Source of the DNA: Streptococcus sp. oral taxon 058 str. F0407
GTDB taxonomy: Bacteria > Bacillota > Bacilli > Lactobacillales > Streptococcaceae
Reading direction: 5' to 3'
NCBI RefSeq assembly: GCF_000235485.1
Contig: NZ_JH378889.1
Coordinates: forward strand, 29,461 to 93,460
Length of the DNA stretch: 64,000 nucleotides
The notes under the pieces are model-generated. The model was not told where the DNA came from, made no database searches, and saw only the letters and a program-made list of their open reading frames with translations. Every line of letters starts with the position of its first letter. Positions within the stretch are counted from its first letter, which is position 1. Below, piece by piece: positions 18,594 to 28,514 of this stretch. Both the position numbers and the translations under genes were made by a program.

Positions 18594-19772
18594 ATGAAAG
18601 ACGTAGTTATTGTTTCGGCAGTGCGAACACCTTTAGGTTCCTTTGGCGGGAGCTTGAAGAATGTTTCTGCTGTTGATTTGGGATCTTTGGTAATTAAGAG
18701 TGCTTTGGAAAAAGCGAATATTAAACCAGAGCAGGTAGATGAAGTGATTATGGGAAATGTCCTAGGCGCAGGTTTAGGACAAAACGTAGCTCGCCAAATG
18801 AGTATTCATGCGGGAGTCCCTGAATTTACACCAGCCTTTACTATCAATAAGGTCTGTGGTTCCGGTTTGAAGGCAGTGCATTTGGCTGCTCAAGCGATTC
18901 AGTGTGGCGATGCAGATATTGTTGTGGCTGGTGGTGCTGAAAACATGAGTCAGGCTCCATATGTTTTGCCAAGCTTCCGTTGGGGCGGTCGTATGGGCGA
19001 TTCGAAAGTTGTAGATACCATGATTAAGGACGGTTTGTCTGATGCCTTTAATGAATACCATATGGGGATTACAGCTGAGAATGTAGCCGAAGAATATGGT
19101 ATTAGCCGGGATGAACAAGATGCTCTTGCTTTGGAATCACAAAAACGAGCAGTGGCGGCTATAGAATCTGGACGCTTTAAGGAAGAGATTGTTCCGGTGG
19201 TCATTCCTCAACGTGAAGGCACTCCTATCGTCTTTGATACAGATGAATTTCCTAGAAAAGATTCTAGCTTGGAGAGCTTGTCTAAGCTAGATCCTGTTTT
19301 CAAAAAAGACGGTTCTGTTACAGCGGGTAATGCCTCAGGTATCAATGACGGAGCAGCGGCTGTCTTGGTCATGAGTGCTGAAAAAGCTGAAGAATTAGGA
19401 CTTCCAGTCATTGCTCGTATTCGTTCGTATGCAAGTGCAGGTTTGGATTCTAAGATGATGGGATGTGGACCGATCTATGCAACTCGCAAAGCTCTTGAAA
19501 AAGGCAATTTGACAGTTGATGATCTCGACTTGATTGAGTCAAATGAAGCCTTTGCTGCCCAGGCTTGTGCGGTTGGGAAAATACTTGGCTTTAACACAGA
19601 TATTGTCAATGTCAATGGTGGTGCCATTGCTCTTGGTCATCCAATTGGGGCTTCAGGTTGCCGTATCCTAGTGACTCTGGTACATGAGATGATGAAACGT
19701 GATGCTAAGACTGGTTTAGCAACTCTCTGTATCGGGGGAGGGATGGGAATTGCTATTATCGTGGAACGTTAG
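18594..19772 (+). CDS. Acetyl-CoA C-acetyltransferase (thiolase)
   Basis: This thiolase condenses two acetyl-CoA to acetoacetyl-CoA or runs the reverse. The 392-residue product has the acyl-acceptor Cys88 (NKVCGSG), NEAFAAQA, and the C-terminal GHPIGASGC and CIGGGMG motifs of biosynthetic thiolases. The ATG at 18582 lies inside its own ribosome binding site (GGAGG), so 18594 is the start. Acetoacetyl-CoA would feed the mevalonate pathway streptococci use for isoprenoids. It is a single gene bounded by two terminators. From memory, reference pneumococci have hpf directly followed by gdpP, so this may be an insertion or a lineage-specific retention. Confidence 0.93.
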   Translation: MKDVVIVSAVRTPLGSFGGSLKNVSAVDLGSLVIKSALEKANIKPEQVDEVIMGNVLGAGLGQNVARQMSIHAGVPEFTPAFTINKVCGSGLKAVHLAAQAIQCGDADIVVAGGAENMSQAPYVLPSFRWGGRMGDSKVVDTMIKDGLSDAFNEYHMGITAENVAEEYGISRDEQDALALESQKRAVAAIESGRFKEEIVPVVIPQREGTPIVFDTDEFPRKDSSLESLSKLDPVFKKDGSVTAGNASGINDGAAAVLVMSAEKAEELGLPVIARIRSYASAGLDSKMMGCGPIYATRKALEKGNLTVDDLDLIESNEAFAAQACAVGKILGFNTDIVNVNGGAIALGHPIGASGCRILVTLVHEMMKRDAKTGLATLCIGGGMGIAIIVER

Positions 19773-19801
19773 GTGATAGTAACTAGAGTATATAGATGTG
19801 C

Positions 19802-19832
19802 AGGAGGATAATGGGCTTATTCTCCTTTTTGC
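19802..19832 (+). terminator. Intrinsic terminator after the thiolase gene
   Basis: GGAGGATAA/TTATTCTCC stem with one G-T pair, followed by five Ts. Confidence 0.85.
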
Positions 19833-19905
19833 AGTCAAACCATAAAAAATCAATAAGTAAAAGGAGACTTACCTCTTTTTAAAGGTCGCTTTTTAAGGGC
19901 TTTTG

Positions 19906-19914
19906 TGATATAAT
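19906..19914 (+). promoter_or_regulatory. Extended -10 promoter of gdpP
   Basis: TGATATAAT at 19906-19914 would start RNA near 19921, after the ATG at 19916, which rules that codon out as the start. Confidence 0.7.
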
Positions 19915-19933
19915 AATGCGCAAGAGGTTTAGA

Positions 19934-21907
19934 ATGAAAAAAAATAATTTAACTCCGATTTCTGCGGTTCTACTAGGGATTGCAACTTTCGGAATCTTAA
20001 CATTGCTGATTATTTTTTCGCATAATATTGCTGTAACAATAAGTGTTTTGTTTTTATTTGTACTTCTTTATCTGCTTTTATTCGTTTGGCAAAAAAAACA
20101 GTATGAAAAGAGCGAAATTGAACAAATCCAATATGTAAATCATCAGGCAGAGGAGAGTTTGAATACGCTGCTTGAGCAAATGCCAGTTGGTGTTCTGAAA
20201 TTAGACTTATCTACTGGCGAAGTCGAATGGTTTAATCCTTATGCTGAGTTGATTTTAACGACTGAAGAAGGCGAAATTGATGTTGAGTTAATTCAAACTA
20301 TCATCAAGGCTTCTGTGGGGAACCCTGGTTCTTACGCTACCTTGGGGGAAACACGCTATGCCGTTCATATGGATAAGGCTTCAGGTGTCCTGTATTTCTT
20401 TGACGTTTCAGGGGAATACGAAGCAACTGTCGAATTGGTAACTAGTCGACCAGTGATTGGGGTCATCTCGGTAGATAACTATGATGATCTAGAAGACGCA
20501 ACCTCCGACTCGGATATCAGTCATATTAATAGTTTTGTAGCCAATTTTGTTTCAGAATTTGCTAGTAAGTACGCTATGTTTTCTCGGCGTGTGGGGATGG
20601 ACCGCTTTTATTTATTTACTGATTACACAGTTCTTGAGGGCTTAATGAATGATAAGTTCTCTGTGATTGATGCCTTTCGTGAGGAGGCAAAGCAGAGACA
20701 GTTGCCATTGACCTTGAGCATGGGCTTTTCTTATGGTGATGGAAATCATGATGAGATAGGGAAAGTTGCTTTAAGGAACTTGAACTTGGCTGAGGTTCGT
20801 GGTGGGGATCAAGTGGTCGTCAAGGAAAATGATGAAACCAAGAATCCTGTCTATTTTGGTGGTGGCTCTGCAGCCTCTGTTAAGAGAACGAGAACACGTA
20901 CGAGAGCGATGATGACAGCTATTTCAGATAAGATTCGCAGTGTGGATCAGGTATTTGTAGTTGGTCATAAAAATCTAGATATGGATGCTTTGGGTTCTGC
21001 TGTCGGTATGCAGTTGTTTGCGAGCAATATTACAGAAGACAGTTATGCAGTCTACGATGCAGATCAAATGTCGCCAGATATCGAGCGTGCGGTCAATTTC
21101 TTGGAAAAAGAGGGTGTCACCAAGCTCTTGCCTCTGTCTGATGCGATGAGGCTGGTTACTAAGCGCTCTTTGTTGATTCTAGTGGATCATTCGAAGACGG
21201 CTTTGACCTTGTCGAAAGATTTTTACAAACTGTTCACTCAAACCATTGTCATTGACCACCATCGACGTGATCAGGATTTTCCAGAGAATGCAGTAATCAC
21301 CTATATTGAAAGTGGGGCAAGTAGTGCGAGCGAGTTGGTAACAGAATTGATTCAGTTCCAAAATTCTAAGAAGAATCGTTTGAGTCGTATGCAGGCTAGT
21401 GTACTAATGGCTGGTATGATGTTGGATACCAAAAACTTTACGTCGCGAGTAACGAGTCGAACTTTTGATGTGGCTAGCTACCTCAGGACACGTGGAAGCG
21501 ATAGTATTGCTATTCAGGAGATTGCTGCGACAGATTTTGAAGAATATCGTGAGGTAAATGAACTCATTTTACAAGGTCGTAAGTTAGGTTCAGATGTCTT
21601 AATTGCTCAGGCTAAGGACACAACCACTTATGACACAGTTGTTATCAGTAAGGCTGCCGATGCTATGTTGGCTATGTCCGGTATTGAAGCCAGTTTCGTT
21701 CTAGCGAAAAATACACAAGGATTTATCTCAATCTCAGCTCGAAGCCGCAGTAAAATCAATGTCCAACGCATTATGGAAGAGTTGGGTGGCGGTGGTCACT
21801 TTAATCTAGCGGCTGCGCAAATCGAGAATATGAGTCTGTCAGAAGCAGGAGAAAAATTGACTCAACTTGTCTTAGATGAACTAAAGGAAAAGGAGAAAGA
21901 AGAATGA
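19934..21907 (+). CDS. gdpP: Cyclic-di-AMP phosphodiesterase GdpP
   Basis: GdpP degrades c-di-AMP to pApA, affecting turgor, potassium uptake and beta-lactam tolerance. The 657-residue membrane protein has two transmembrane helices (about residues 8-55), a PAS-like domain (about 75-160), a degenerate GGDEF domain (about 160-300) and a DHH/DHHA1 phosphodiesterase (about 330-655) with [15 protein letters not shown], the IDHHRRD motif and [10 protein letters not shown]. The start at 19934 has AGAGG 7 bases upstream and lies after the promoter. rplI overlaps by 4 bases. Confidence 0.95.
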   Translation: MKKNNLTPISAVLLGIATFGILTLLIIFSHNIAVTISVLFLFVLLYLLLFVWQKKQYEKSEIEQIQYVNHQAEESLNTLLEQMPVGVLKLDLSTGEVEWFNPYAELILTTEEGEIDVELIQTIIKASVGNPGSYATLGETRYAVHMDKASGVLYFFDVSGEYEATVELVTSRPVIGVISVDNYDDLEDATSDSDISHINSFVANFVSEFASKYAMFSRRVGMDRFYLFTDYTVLEGLMNDKFSVIDAFREEAKQRQLPLTLSMGFSYGDGNHDEIGKVALRNLNLAEVRGGDQVVVKENDETKNPVYFGGGSAASVKRTRTRTRAMMTAISDKIRSVDQVFVVGHKNLDMDALGSAVGMQLFASNITEDSYAVYDADQMSPDIERAVNFLEKEGVTKLLPLSDAMRLVTKRSLLILVDHSKTALTLSKDFYKLFTQTIVIDHHRRDQDFPENAVITYIESGASSASELVTELIQFQNSKKNRLSRMQASVLMAGMMLDTKNFTSRVTSRTFDVASYLRTRGSDSIAIQEIAATDFEEYREVNELILQGRKLGSDVLIAQAKDTTTYDTVVISKAADAMLAMSGIEASFVLAKNTQGFISISARSRSKINVQRIMEELGGGGHFNLAAAQIENMSLSEAGEKLTQLVLDELKEKEKEE

Positions 21908-22356
21908 AAGTAATCTTTTTAGCAGATGTCAAAGGAAAAGGGAAAAAAGGTGAAATCAAGGAAGTGCCAACTGGCTACGCTCAAAACTTCTTGATTAAAA
22001 AGAATTTGGCTAAGGAAGCGACTGCTCAAGCAGTGGGCGAGTTGCGTGGAAAACAAAAATCTGAAGAAAAAGCTCATGCAGAGATGATTGCTGAAGCAAA
22101 GGCCATCAAGGCCAAGCTTGAAGCAGAAGAAACTGTTGTAGAGTTTGTTGAAAAGGTTGGACCAGATGGTCGTACATTTGGGTCAATCACCAACAAGAAA
22201 ATTGCGGAAGAACTGCAAAAGCAATTTGGTATCAAGATTGACAAACGTCACATTCAAGTAAAAGCACCAATTCGAGCAGTAGGTTTGATTGATGTTCCAG
22301 TGAAGATCTACCAAGATGTTACAAGTGTCATCAATCTTCGTGTAAAGGAAGGGTAA
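21904..22356 (+). CDS. rplI: 50S ribosomal protein L9
   Basis: L9 binds 23S rRNA at the base of the L1 stalk and influences frame maintenance. The 150-residue product starts [30 protein letters not shown], the classic N-terminal domain, followed by the connecting helix and a C-terminal domain. It overlaps gdpP by 4 bases and precedes dnaB, an arrangement common in Firmicutes. Confidence 0.97.
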   Translation: MKVIFLADVKGKGKKGEIKEVPTGYAQNFLIKKNLAKEATAQAVGELRGKQKSEEKAHAEMIAEAKAIKAKLEAEETVVEFVEKVGPDGRTFGSITNKKIAEELQKQFGIKIDKRHIQVKAPIRAVGLIDVPVKIYQDVTSVINLRVKEG

Positions 22357-22399
22357 GTTTACAACTTCTTGACAAGATTGTAAAAGAAAGGAAAGTCGG

Positions 22400-23749
22400 A
22401 TGGCAGAAGTAGAAGAACTACGAGTTCAACCTCAGGATATTTTGGCAGAACAATCTGTTCTGGGGGCTATTTTTATAGATGAGAGTAAGCTCGTTTTTGT
22501 ACGGGAATACATTGATTCTCGAGACTTCTTTAAGTATGCTCATCGGTTGATTTTCCAAGCGATGGTGGACTTGTCAGATCGTGGTGAAGCAATTGATGCG
22601 ACAACAGTTCGGACGATTTTGGATAGTCAAGGAGATCTCCAAAATATTGGTGGCTTGTCCTACCTTGTTGAAATTGTCAACTCTGTACCAACTTCAGCTA
22701 ATGCAGAGTATTATGCCAAAATTGTAGCCGAAAAGTCTATGCTACGTCGCTTGATTTCCAAGTTGACAGAGTCTGTCAACCAAGCCTATGAAGCTTCTAA
22801 ACCTGTAGATGAAATCATTGCTCAAGCTGAAAAGGGCCTCATTGATGTCAGTGAAAACGCCAATCGTAGTGGTTTCAAGAACATCCGTGATATTCTGAAT
22901 ATCAACTTTGGGAATCTAGAAGTTCGGTCACAACAAACAACTGATATCACAGGTATTGCGACAGGTTACCGTGATTTGGACCATATGACGACCGGATTGC
23001 ATGAGGAGGAACTGATTATTATAGCAGCTCGTCCTGCGGTTGGTAAAACAGCCTTTGCTTTGAACATTGCTCAGAATATCGGAACCAAGTTGGACAAGAC
23101 GGTAGCTATCTTTTCACTGGAAATGGGTGCAGAAAGCCTAGTAGACCGTATGTTGGCGGCAGAAGGCTTGGTGGAATCCCATTCTATCCGTACGGGTCAA
23201 TTGACCGATGAGGAGTGGCAAAAATATACCATTGCTCAAGGAAACCTAGCCAACGCGAGTATCTACATCGATGATACTCCAGGAATTCGGATTACGGAGA
23301 TTCGTTCTCGTTCACGTAAATTAGCTCAAGAAACAGGCAATCTAGGCTTGATTTTGATAGACTACCTACAGCTTATCACAGGGACTGGTCGTGAGAACCG
23401 CCAACAAGAAGTCTCTGAAATTTCTCGTCAGTTAAAAATCCTAGCTAAGGAGCTAAAGGTTCCAGTTATTGCTCTCAGTCAGTTATCTCGTGGTGTGGAA
23501 CAGCGTCAGGATAAGAGACCAGTCTTGTCTGATATTCGTGAATCGGGTTCCATTGAGCAGGATGCGGATATCGTAGCTTTTCTATACCGTGACGACTACT
23601 ATGAGCGTGGTGGTGAAGAAGAAGGCATACCAAATAATAAGGTAGAGGTTATCATCGAGAAAAACCGTAGTGGAGCTCGTGGAACGGTGGAATTGATTTT
23701 CCAAAAAGAATACAATAAATTTTCAAGTATCTCAAAGAGGGAGGCATAA
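22400..23749 (+). CDS. dnaB: Replicative DNA helicase DnaB-type
   Basis: This hexameric 5'-3' helicase unwinds the fork (called dnaC in B. subtilis). The 449-residue protein has the N-terminal primase-interacting domain (about 1-110), a linker and the RecA-like core with Walker A ARPAVGKTAF (about residue 210), Walker B LILIDYLQL, and an arginine finger in the EKNRSGARGTVEL region. It sits 43 bases after rplI, with GAAAGGAAAG before the ATG. Confidence 0.96.
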   Translation: MAEVEELRVQPQDILAEQSVLGAIFIDESKLVFVREYIDSRDFFKYAHRLIFQAMVDLSDRGEAIDATTVRTILDSQGDLQNIGGLSYLVEIVNSVPTSANAEYYAKIVAEKSMLRRLISKLTESVNQAYEASKPVDEIIAQAEKGLIDVSENANRSGFKNIRDILNINFGNLEVRSQQTTDITGIATGYRDLDHMTTGLHEEELIIIAARPAVGKTAFALNIAQNIGTKLDKTVAIFSLEMGAESLVDRMLAAEGLVESHSIRTGQLTDEEWQKYTIAQGNLANASIYIDDTPGIRITEIRSRSRKLAQETGNLGLILIDYLQLITGTGRENRQQEVSEISRQLKILAKELKVPVIALSQLSRGVEQRQDKRPVLSDIRESGSIEQDADIVAFLYRDDYYERGGEEEGIPNNKVEVIIEKNRSGARGTVELIFQKEYNKFSSISKREA

Positions 23750-23750
23750 G

Positions 23751-24026
23751 ATGTCAGATGCATTTACAGATGTAGCCAAGATGAAAAAAATCAAAGAAGA
23801 AATCAAGGCGCATGAGGGACAAGTCGTTGAAATGACTTTGGAGAATGGCCGTAAGCGCCAAAAAAATAGATTTGGTAAGCTAATTGAAGTTTATCCGTCT
23901 CTATTTATCGTTGAATTTGGGGACGTTGAGGGAGACAAACAAGCAAATGTCTATGTGGAATCCTTCACCTACTCAGATATCCTGACAGAAAAGAATTTAA
24001 TTCGCTATCTAGACCAAGAATCCTAA
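23751..24026 (+). CDS. veg: Veg-family protein
   Basis: This 91-residue cytoplasmic protein matches the Veg family (MSDAFTDVAKMKKIKEEIKAHEGQ then NGRKRQKNRFGKL), a small SH3-like-barrel protein in Firmicutes. In B. subtilis Veg stimulates biofilm matrix genes; the role in streptococci is not clear. It starts 1 base after dnaB and ends that operon at a strong terminator. Confidence 0.85.
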   Translation: MSDAFTDVAKMKKIKEEIKAHEGQVVEMTLENGRKRQKNRFGKLIEVYPSLFIVEFGDVEGDKQANVYVESFTYSDILTEKNLIRYLDQES

Positions 24027-24029
24027 AAT

Positions 24030-24060
24030 GAAGTGAGCTTTGCTCACTTTTTTCTTTTTC
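24030..24060 (+). terminator. Intrinsic terminator after veg
   Basis: AAGTGAGC/GCTCACTT stem with a TTT loop and a long T-rich tail, which also forms the T-rich upstream element of the next competence promoter. Confidence 0.9.
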
Positions 24061-24061
24061 T

Positions 24062-24090
24062 CCCGAATAGTATAAACGAGGGTAACCTCG
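24062..24090 (+). promoter_or_regulatory. Degenerate CIN box and leader hairpin of cbpD
   Basis: CCCGAATA (24062-24069) matches TACGAATA at 6 of 8 positions and follows a long T-rich run, as in SigX promoters. A perfect hairpin CGAGG-GTAA-CCTCG with a GNRA tetraloop lies at 24077-24090 at the 5' end of the predicted mRNA. Confidence 0.6.
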
Positions 24091-24116
24091 GAAATTTATA
24101 TTATTAAGGAGAATGA

Positions 24117-25226
24117 ATGACGTTTTTAAAATCAGGAGTTAAGAAGAGTGGATATACTCAGTTGGGTGTAGGACTGGCTACTTTGTTCGTTACGAGTACT
24201 TTTTTGTTTGGTGGGGAATCGGTTCAGGCTGACAGTGTAGCGCGTGGAGATGACTATCCGATTCACTACAAAAATGGTAGTGTTGAAATCGATCAGTGGC
24301 GGATGTATTCTCGCCAGTGTACGTCTTTTGCAGCCTTTCGTTTGAGTAGTGTAAATGGCTTTGAGATCCCTCCTGCCTATGGTAATGCGAATGAATGGGG
24401 GCACCGCGCAAGGAGAGAAGGCTACCGTGTTGACACTAAGCCAGAAGTTGGATCTATTGCTTGGTCGACAGAAGGTTACTACGGACATGTGGCCTGGGTG
24501 TCTAATGTATCAGGGGACACGATTGAGATCGAAGAGTATAACTATGGTGTTAGGGAGAAATACAATCGTCGAAGCGTAAAATCTAGCTCTATGACAGGCT
24601 TTATCCATTTTAAGGACTTGGTAGGGAATGATGGTAGAACTGGAAATCCTATCAGGTCAGGGTTGGCGTCTAGTGGGACTCACACGTTTACTCAAAAATC
24701 TGCCATTCGAAACCAGCCGTCAAGTACAGCACAAGTTATTGACTACTACTATCCTGGTGAAAATGTTAGCTACGACCAAATCGTAGAAAAGGACGGTTAT
24801 AAATGGCTTAGCTACCTATCCTATAGTGGAACGAGAAGATACGTCCAGCATACGGAAACAGAATCAGTGGAAAATGGTTGGAAGAAGCAAAACGGTATTT
24901 GGAATTACCGTGAGAACGGGAAACTCGCAACTGGTTGGAAGGAAATAAACGGCAGTTGGTATCACTTTAAAGACAATGGGACCATGTCAACAGGTTGGGT
25001 AAAGGATAGTTCGCATTGGTACTATCTAAAGGCATCGGGGGAGATGCAGACAGGATGGCTCAAGGAAAACGGAACATGGTATTATTTGGAGAGTTCAGGG
25101 GCTATGAAGTCTAGTCAGTGGTTCCAAGTAGGAGGAAAATATTACTACGTCAATGCTTCAGGAGCTTTAGCAGTGAATACCATTGTGGATGGCTATCGAG
25201 TAGATAGTAACGGAGCTAGAGTTTAG
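24117..25226 (+). CDS. cbpD: CbpD-like choline-binding murein hydrolase (fratricin)
   Basis: CbpD is released by competent cells to lyse sibling and related cells. The 369-residue precursor has a signal peptide (cleaved near VQA/DS, residue 38), a CHAP domain with Cys68 (SRQCTSF) and His124 (YYGHVAW), one SH3b domain (about residues 185-245) and a choline-binding region of about five GW-type repeats (about 250-355). The pneumococcal R6 protein, as I recall it, is near 450 residues with two SH3b domains, so this form is shorter. AAGGAG lies before the ATG. Confidence 0.9.
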   Translation: MTFLKSGVKKSGYTQLGVGLATLFVTSTFLFGGESVQADSVARGDDYPIHYKNGSVEIDQWRMYSRQCTSFAAFRLSSVNGFEIPPAYGNANEWGHRARREGYRVDTKPEVGSIAWSTEGYYGHVAWVSNVSGDTIEIEEYNYGVREKYNRRSVKSSSMTGFIHFKDLVGNDGRTGNPIRSGLASSGTHTFTQKSAIRNQPSSTAQVIDYYYPGENVSYDQIVEKDGYKWLSYLSYSGTRRYVQHTETESVENGWKKQNGIWNYRENGKLATGWKEINGSWYHFKDNGTMSTGWVKDSSHWYYLKASGEMQTGWLKENGTWYYLESSGAMKSSQWFQVGGKYYYVNASGALAVNTIVDGYRVDSNGARV

Positions 25227-25298
25227 AAGGAATATAAAAAAGAGGACTTCACGACCATTTGTCTATTCTTTCCGATGGTATTTTTCCCCGCTTTCCTT

Positions 25299-25304
25299 TA
25301 TAAT
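25299..25304 (+). promoter_or_regulatory. -10 element immediately before polA
   Basis: TATAAT ends 6 bases before the polA ATG and no Shine-Dalgarno intervenes, so transcription should start at or next to the start codon. Confidence 0.6.
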
Positions 25305-25310
25305 GGGTGT

Positions 25311-27944
25311 ATGGACAAGAAAAAATTATTATTAATTGATGGATCTTCTGTTGCCTTTCGAGCTTTTTTTGCGCTCTATCAGCAACTGGATCGATTTAAA
25401 AATGCTAATGGTCTTCATACCAATGCAATCTATGGCTTTCAACTCATGTTGAATCATGTCTTGGAGCGAGTTGAACCCAGCCATGTTTTGGTAGCTTTTG
25501 ATGCAGGTAAGACGACTTTCCGAACAGAGATGTATGCAGACTACAAGGGTGGTCGCGCTAAAACTCCAGATGAGTTTCGTGAGCAATTTCCCTTCATTCG
25601 TGAGTTGTTAGACCATCTTGGAATTCGCCATTATGAGTTGCCCCAGTATGAGGCGGATGATATCATCGGGACCCTAGGCCGTTTGGCTGAGAAAGATTCC
25701 TTCGATGTGACCATTGTCAGCGGGGACAAGGACTTGATCCAGTTGACGGATGAGTGTACGGTGGTCGAGATTTCCAAGAAAGGTGTGGCTGAGTTTGAGG
25801 CCTTTACACCAGCTTATCTCATGGAAAAGATGGGACTCACACCAGCTCAGTTTATAGATCTCAAGGCCCTGATGGGGGATAAGTCTGATAATATCCCTGG
25901 TGTCACGAAAATCGGTGAAAAGACGGGCATCAAGCTCTTGCTAGAACACGGCTCGCTCGAAGGTATTTATGAAAATATCGATGGAATGAAGGCATCCAAG
26001 ATGAAGGAAAATCTCATCAATGATAAGGAACAAGCCTTCCTATCTAAAACGTTGGCGACTATTGAAACAAATGCACCGATTGAGATTGGCCTTGATGATT
26101 TGGTCTATAGTGGACCAAATGTGGAAAATCTTGGGAAATTCTATGATGAGATGGGCTTCAAACAACTCAAGCAAGCTTTAAATATTTCGTCGACGGATGC
26201 GCCTGAAAGTTTGGATTTCACTATTGTTGAGCAAGTCAGTCATGACATGCTGAGTGCCGACTCCATCTTCCACTTTGAACTCTTTGGGGAGAACTACCAT
26301 ACAGATGACTTGGTTGGTTTTGCATGGTCTTGTGGAAATACACTCTACGCTACAGATAAACTTGAGCTCTTGCAGGAGCCGATTCTCAAGGAATTTCTGG
26401 AAAAAACACCTCTGAAAGTGTATGACTTTAAGAAAGCTAAAGTCCTCTTAAATCGCTTTGGTTTGGATTTGCAGGCCCCTGCTTTTGACAGTCGCTTGGC
26501 TAAATACCTCCTGTCTACTGTCGAGAATAATGAAATTTCAACCATTGCGAGTCTCTATGGTCAGACTTACATGGTCGATGATGAGACCTTCTACGGTAAG
26601 GGGGTCAAGAAAGCCATTCCTGAGAGAGAGAAATTCTTGGAGCACTTGGCTCGCAAGGTTGCTGTATTGGTTGAGACAGAGCAGGTTTTACTTGAAAAAC
26701 TCAGTGAACATGGACAGTTAGATCTCCTCTATGACATGGAGCAACCTCTGGCCTTTGTCCTTGCCAAGATGGAAATCGCTGGGATTACGGTCAAGAAAGA
26801 GACCTTGCTTGAGATGCAGACTGAAAATGAGCTTGTCATTGAAAAGCTAACTCAGGAGATTTATGAGCTAGCTGGTGAGGAGTTTAATATCAACTCACCC
26901 AAGCAGTTGGGTGTGCTTCTCTTTGAAAAGCTCGGTCTTCCCCTAGAATACACCAAGAAAACCAAGACAGGTTACTCGACAGCCGTAGATGTGCTAGAGC
27001 GTCTGGCTCCGATTGCGCCAATTGTTAAGAAAATTTTAGACTACCGTCAGATTGCTAAGATTCAATCCACTTATGTGATTGGTTTGCAGGATTGGATTTT
27101 GGATGATGGCAAGATTCACACGCGCTATGTGCAGGATTTGACTCAAACCGGGCGCCTGTCTAGTGTAGATCCAAACTTGCAAAATATCCCTGTGCGTTTG
27201 GAACAAGGTCGCCTCATTCGTAAGGCTTTTGTGCCAGAGTGGGAGGATAGTGTCCTTCTTAGCTCCGACTATTCACAGATTGAGTTGCGCGTTTTGGCGC
27301 ATATCTCTAAAGATGAGCACTTGATTAAGGCCTTCCAAGAGGGGGCGGATATCCATACTTCGACAGCCATGCGGGTCTTTGGAATTGAGCGTCCTGAGGA
27401 TGTGACTCCAAACGACCGTCGTAATGCCAAGGCGGTTAACTTCGGAGTTGTTTACGGGATTTCAGACTTTGGCTTGGCAAATAATCTTGGTATTAGCCGT
27501 AAGAAAGCCAAAGCCTATATTGATACCTATTTTGAACGTTTTCCTGGAATCAAAAACTATATGGAAGAAGTGGTGCGTGAGGCGCGTGATAAGGGCTATG
27601 TAGAGACCCTCTTTAAGCGCCGTCGAGAGCTACCAGATATCAATTCGCGCAACTTTAACATTCGTGGTTTTGCGGAGCGGACAGCCATTAACTCCCCTAT
27701 CCAGGGATCGGCGGCGGATATTCTCAAAATTGCTATGATTCAGCTAGACAAAGCTCTAGTTGAAGGTGGCTATCAGACCAAGATGCTCTTGCAAGTGCAT
27801 GATGAAATCGTCCTTGAGGTTCCGAAAGCAGAACTAGCAGCCGTCAAAACTCTAGTGAAACAAACCATGGAAGAAGCCATCCAGCTCAGTGTTCCCCTCA
27901 TTGCAGATGAAAATGAAGGAGCAACCTGGTACGAGGCTAAATAA
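25311..27944 (+). CDS. polA: DNA polymerase I
   Basis: Pol I fills repair gaps and removes Okazaki primers. The 877-residue protein (from MDKKKLLLIDGSS) has an N-terminal 5'-3' exonuclease domain (about 1-290, with SGDKDLIQL and GDKSDNIPG), a degenerate 3'-5' exonuclease domain (about 300-470) lacking the DxE metal motif (FHFELF instead), and the polymerase domain with motif A DYSQIELR, the O-helix RRNAKAVNFGVVYG and motif C VHDE. It thus has no proofreading, as known for pneumococcal Pol I. A longer open frame from 25275 lies upstream of the -10 and is rejected. Confidence 0.96.
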   Translation: MDKKKLLLIDGSSVAFRAFFALYQQLDRFKNANGLHTNAIYGFQLMLNHVLERVEPSHVLVAFDAGKTTFRTEMYADYKGGRAKTPDEFREQFPFIRELLDHLGIRHYELPQYEADDIIGTLGRLAEKDSFDVTIVSGDKDLIQLTDECTVVEISKKGVAEFEAFTPAYLMEKMGLTPAQFIDLKALMGDKSDNIPGVTKIGEKTGIKLLLEHGSLEGIYENIDGMKASKMKENLINDKEQAFLSKTLATIETNAPIEIGLDDLVYSGPNVENLGKFYDEMGFKQLKQALNISSTDAPESLDFTIVEQVSHDMLSADSIFHFELFGENYHTDDLVGFAWSCGNTLYATDKLELLQEPILKEFLEKTPLKVYDFKKAKVLLNRFGLDLQAPAFDSRLAKYLLSTVENNEISTIASLYGQTYMVDDETFYGKGVKKAIPEREKFLEHLARKVAVLVETEQVLLEKLSEHGQLDLLYDMEQPLAFVLAKMEIAGITVKKETLLEMQTENELVIEKLTQEIYELAGEEFNINSPKQLGVLLFEKLGLPLEYTKKTKTGYSTAVDVLERLAPIAPIVKKILDYRQIAKIQSTYVIGLQDWILDDGKIHTRYVQDLTQTGRLSSVDPNLQNIPVRLEQGRLIRKAFVPEWEDSVLLSSDYSQIELRVLAHISKDEHLIKAFQEGADIHTSTAMRVFGIERPEDVTPNDRRNAKAVNFGVVYGISDFGLANNLGISRKKAKAYIDTYFERFPGIKNYMEEVVREARDKGYVETLFKRRRELPDINSRNFNIRGFAERTAINSPIQGSAADILKIAMIQLDKALVEGGYQTKMLLQVHDEIVLEVPKAELAAVKTLVKQTMEEAIQLSVPLIADENEGATWYEAK

Positions 27945-27955
27945 GAAAGTTAAGA

Positions 27956-27992
27956 AAGAGTTTGGAGCAATTGGCTTCAAATTCTTTTTCAT
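27956..27992 (+). terminator. Intrinsic terminator after polA
   Basis: GAGTTTGGAGC/GCTTCAAATTC 11-bp stem with two G-T pairs, loop AATTG, then five Ts. Confidence 0.8.
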
Positions 27993-28013
27993 GGTTTTCT
28001 GTAAACAGTTTCC

Positions 28014-28042
28014 TTGACTTTTCCTTGTATTTGCGTTACTAT
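28014..28042 (+). promoter_or_regulatory. Promoter of the thiamine-precursor transport operon
   Basis: -35 TTGACT, 17-base spacer, -10 TACTAT, upstream of the TPP aptamer. Confidence 0.8.
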
Positions 28043-28052
28043 ATCTCCATAT

Positions 28053-28140
<88 letters not shown>

Positions 28141-28156
28141 TTAGTCGAATTCTGCA

Positions 28157-28192
28157 CCTTTTCCGTATATATGGAAAAGGTTTTTCTTTTTG
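28157..28192 (+). terminator. Riboswitch expression-platform terminator
   Basis: CCTTTTCC/GGAAAAGG stem with loop GTATATAT, followed by TTTTTCTTTTT. Confidence 0.9.
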
Positions 28193-28223
28193 TCAAAAGG
28201 AAACCTGGGAAGAGGAGGTTTTT

Positions 28224-28514
28224 ATGAAAGCAAGCATTGCCTTGCAAGTCTTGCCCCTATCACAGGGGATTGATCGAATCGCTATTATCGATCAAGTGAT
28301 TGCTTATCTGCAAGCTCAGTCCGTGACCATGGTGGTGACACCATTTGAAACGGTCTTGGAAGGAGATTTTGATGAGCTTATGCGTATTCTCAAAGAGGCG
28401 CTTGAAGTGGCTAGGCAGGAGGCAGATAATGTCTTTGCCAATGTCAAAATAAATGTAGGAGAGATTTTAAGTATTGATGAGAAACTTGAAAAGTATGATG
28501 AGACGACAGATTAG
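28224..28514 (+). CDS. Thiamine-binding protein of the MTH1187/YkoF-like family
   Basis: The 96-residue protein matches the MTH1187/DUF77 thiamine-binding fold (MKASIALQVLPL then VTPFETVLEGDFDELM). Family members bind thiamine or its HMP half. It is the first gene after the TPP riboswitch and overlaps the permease gene by about 20 bases, so it may hand over or sense the transported pyrimidine. It is cytoplasmic and has no signal peptide. Confidence 0.85.
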   Translation: MKASIALQVLPLSQGIDRIAIIDQVIAYLQAQSVTMVVTPFETVLEGDFDELMRILKEALEVARQEADNVFANVKINVGEILSIDEKLEKYDETTD

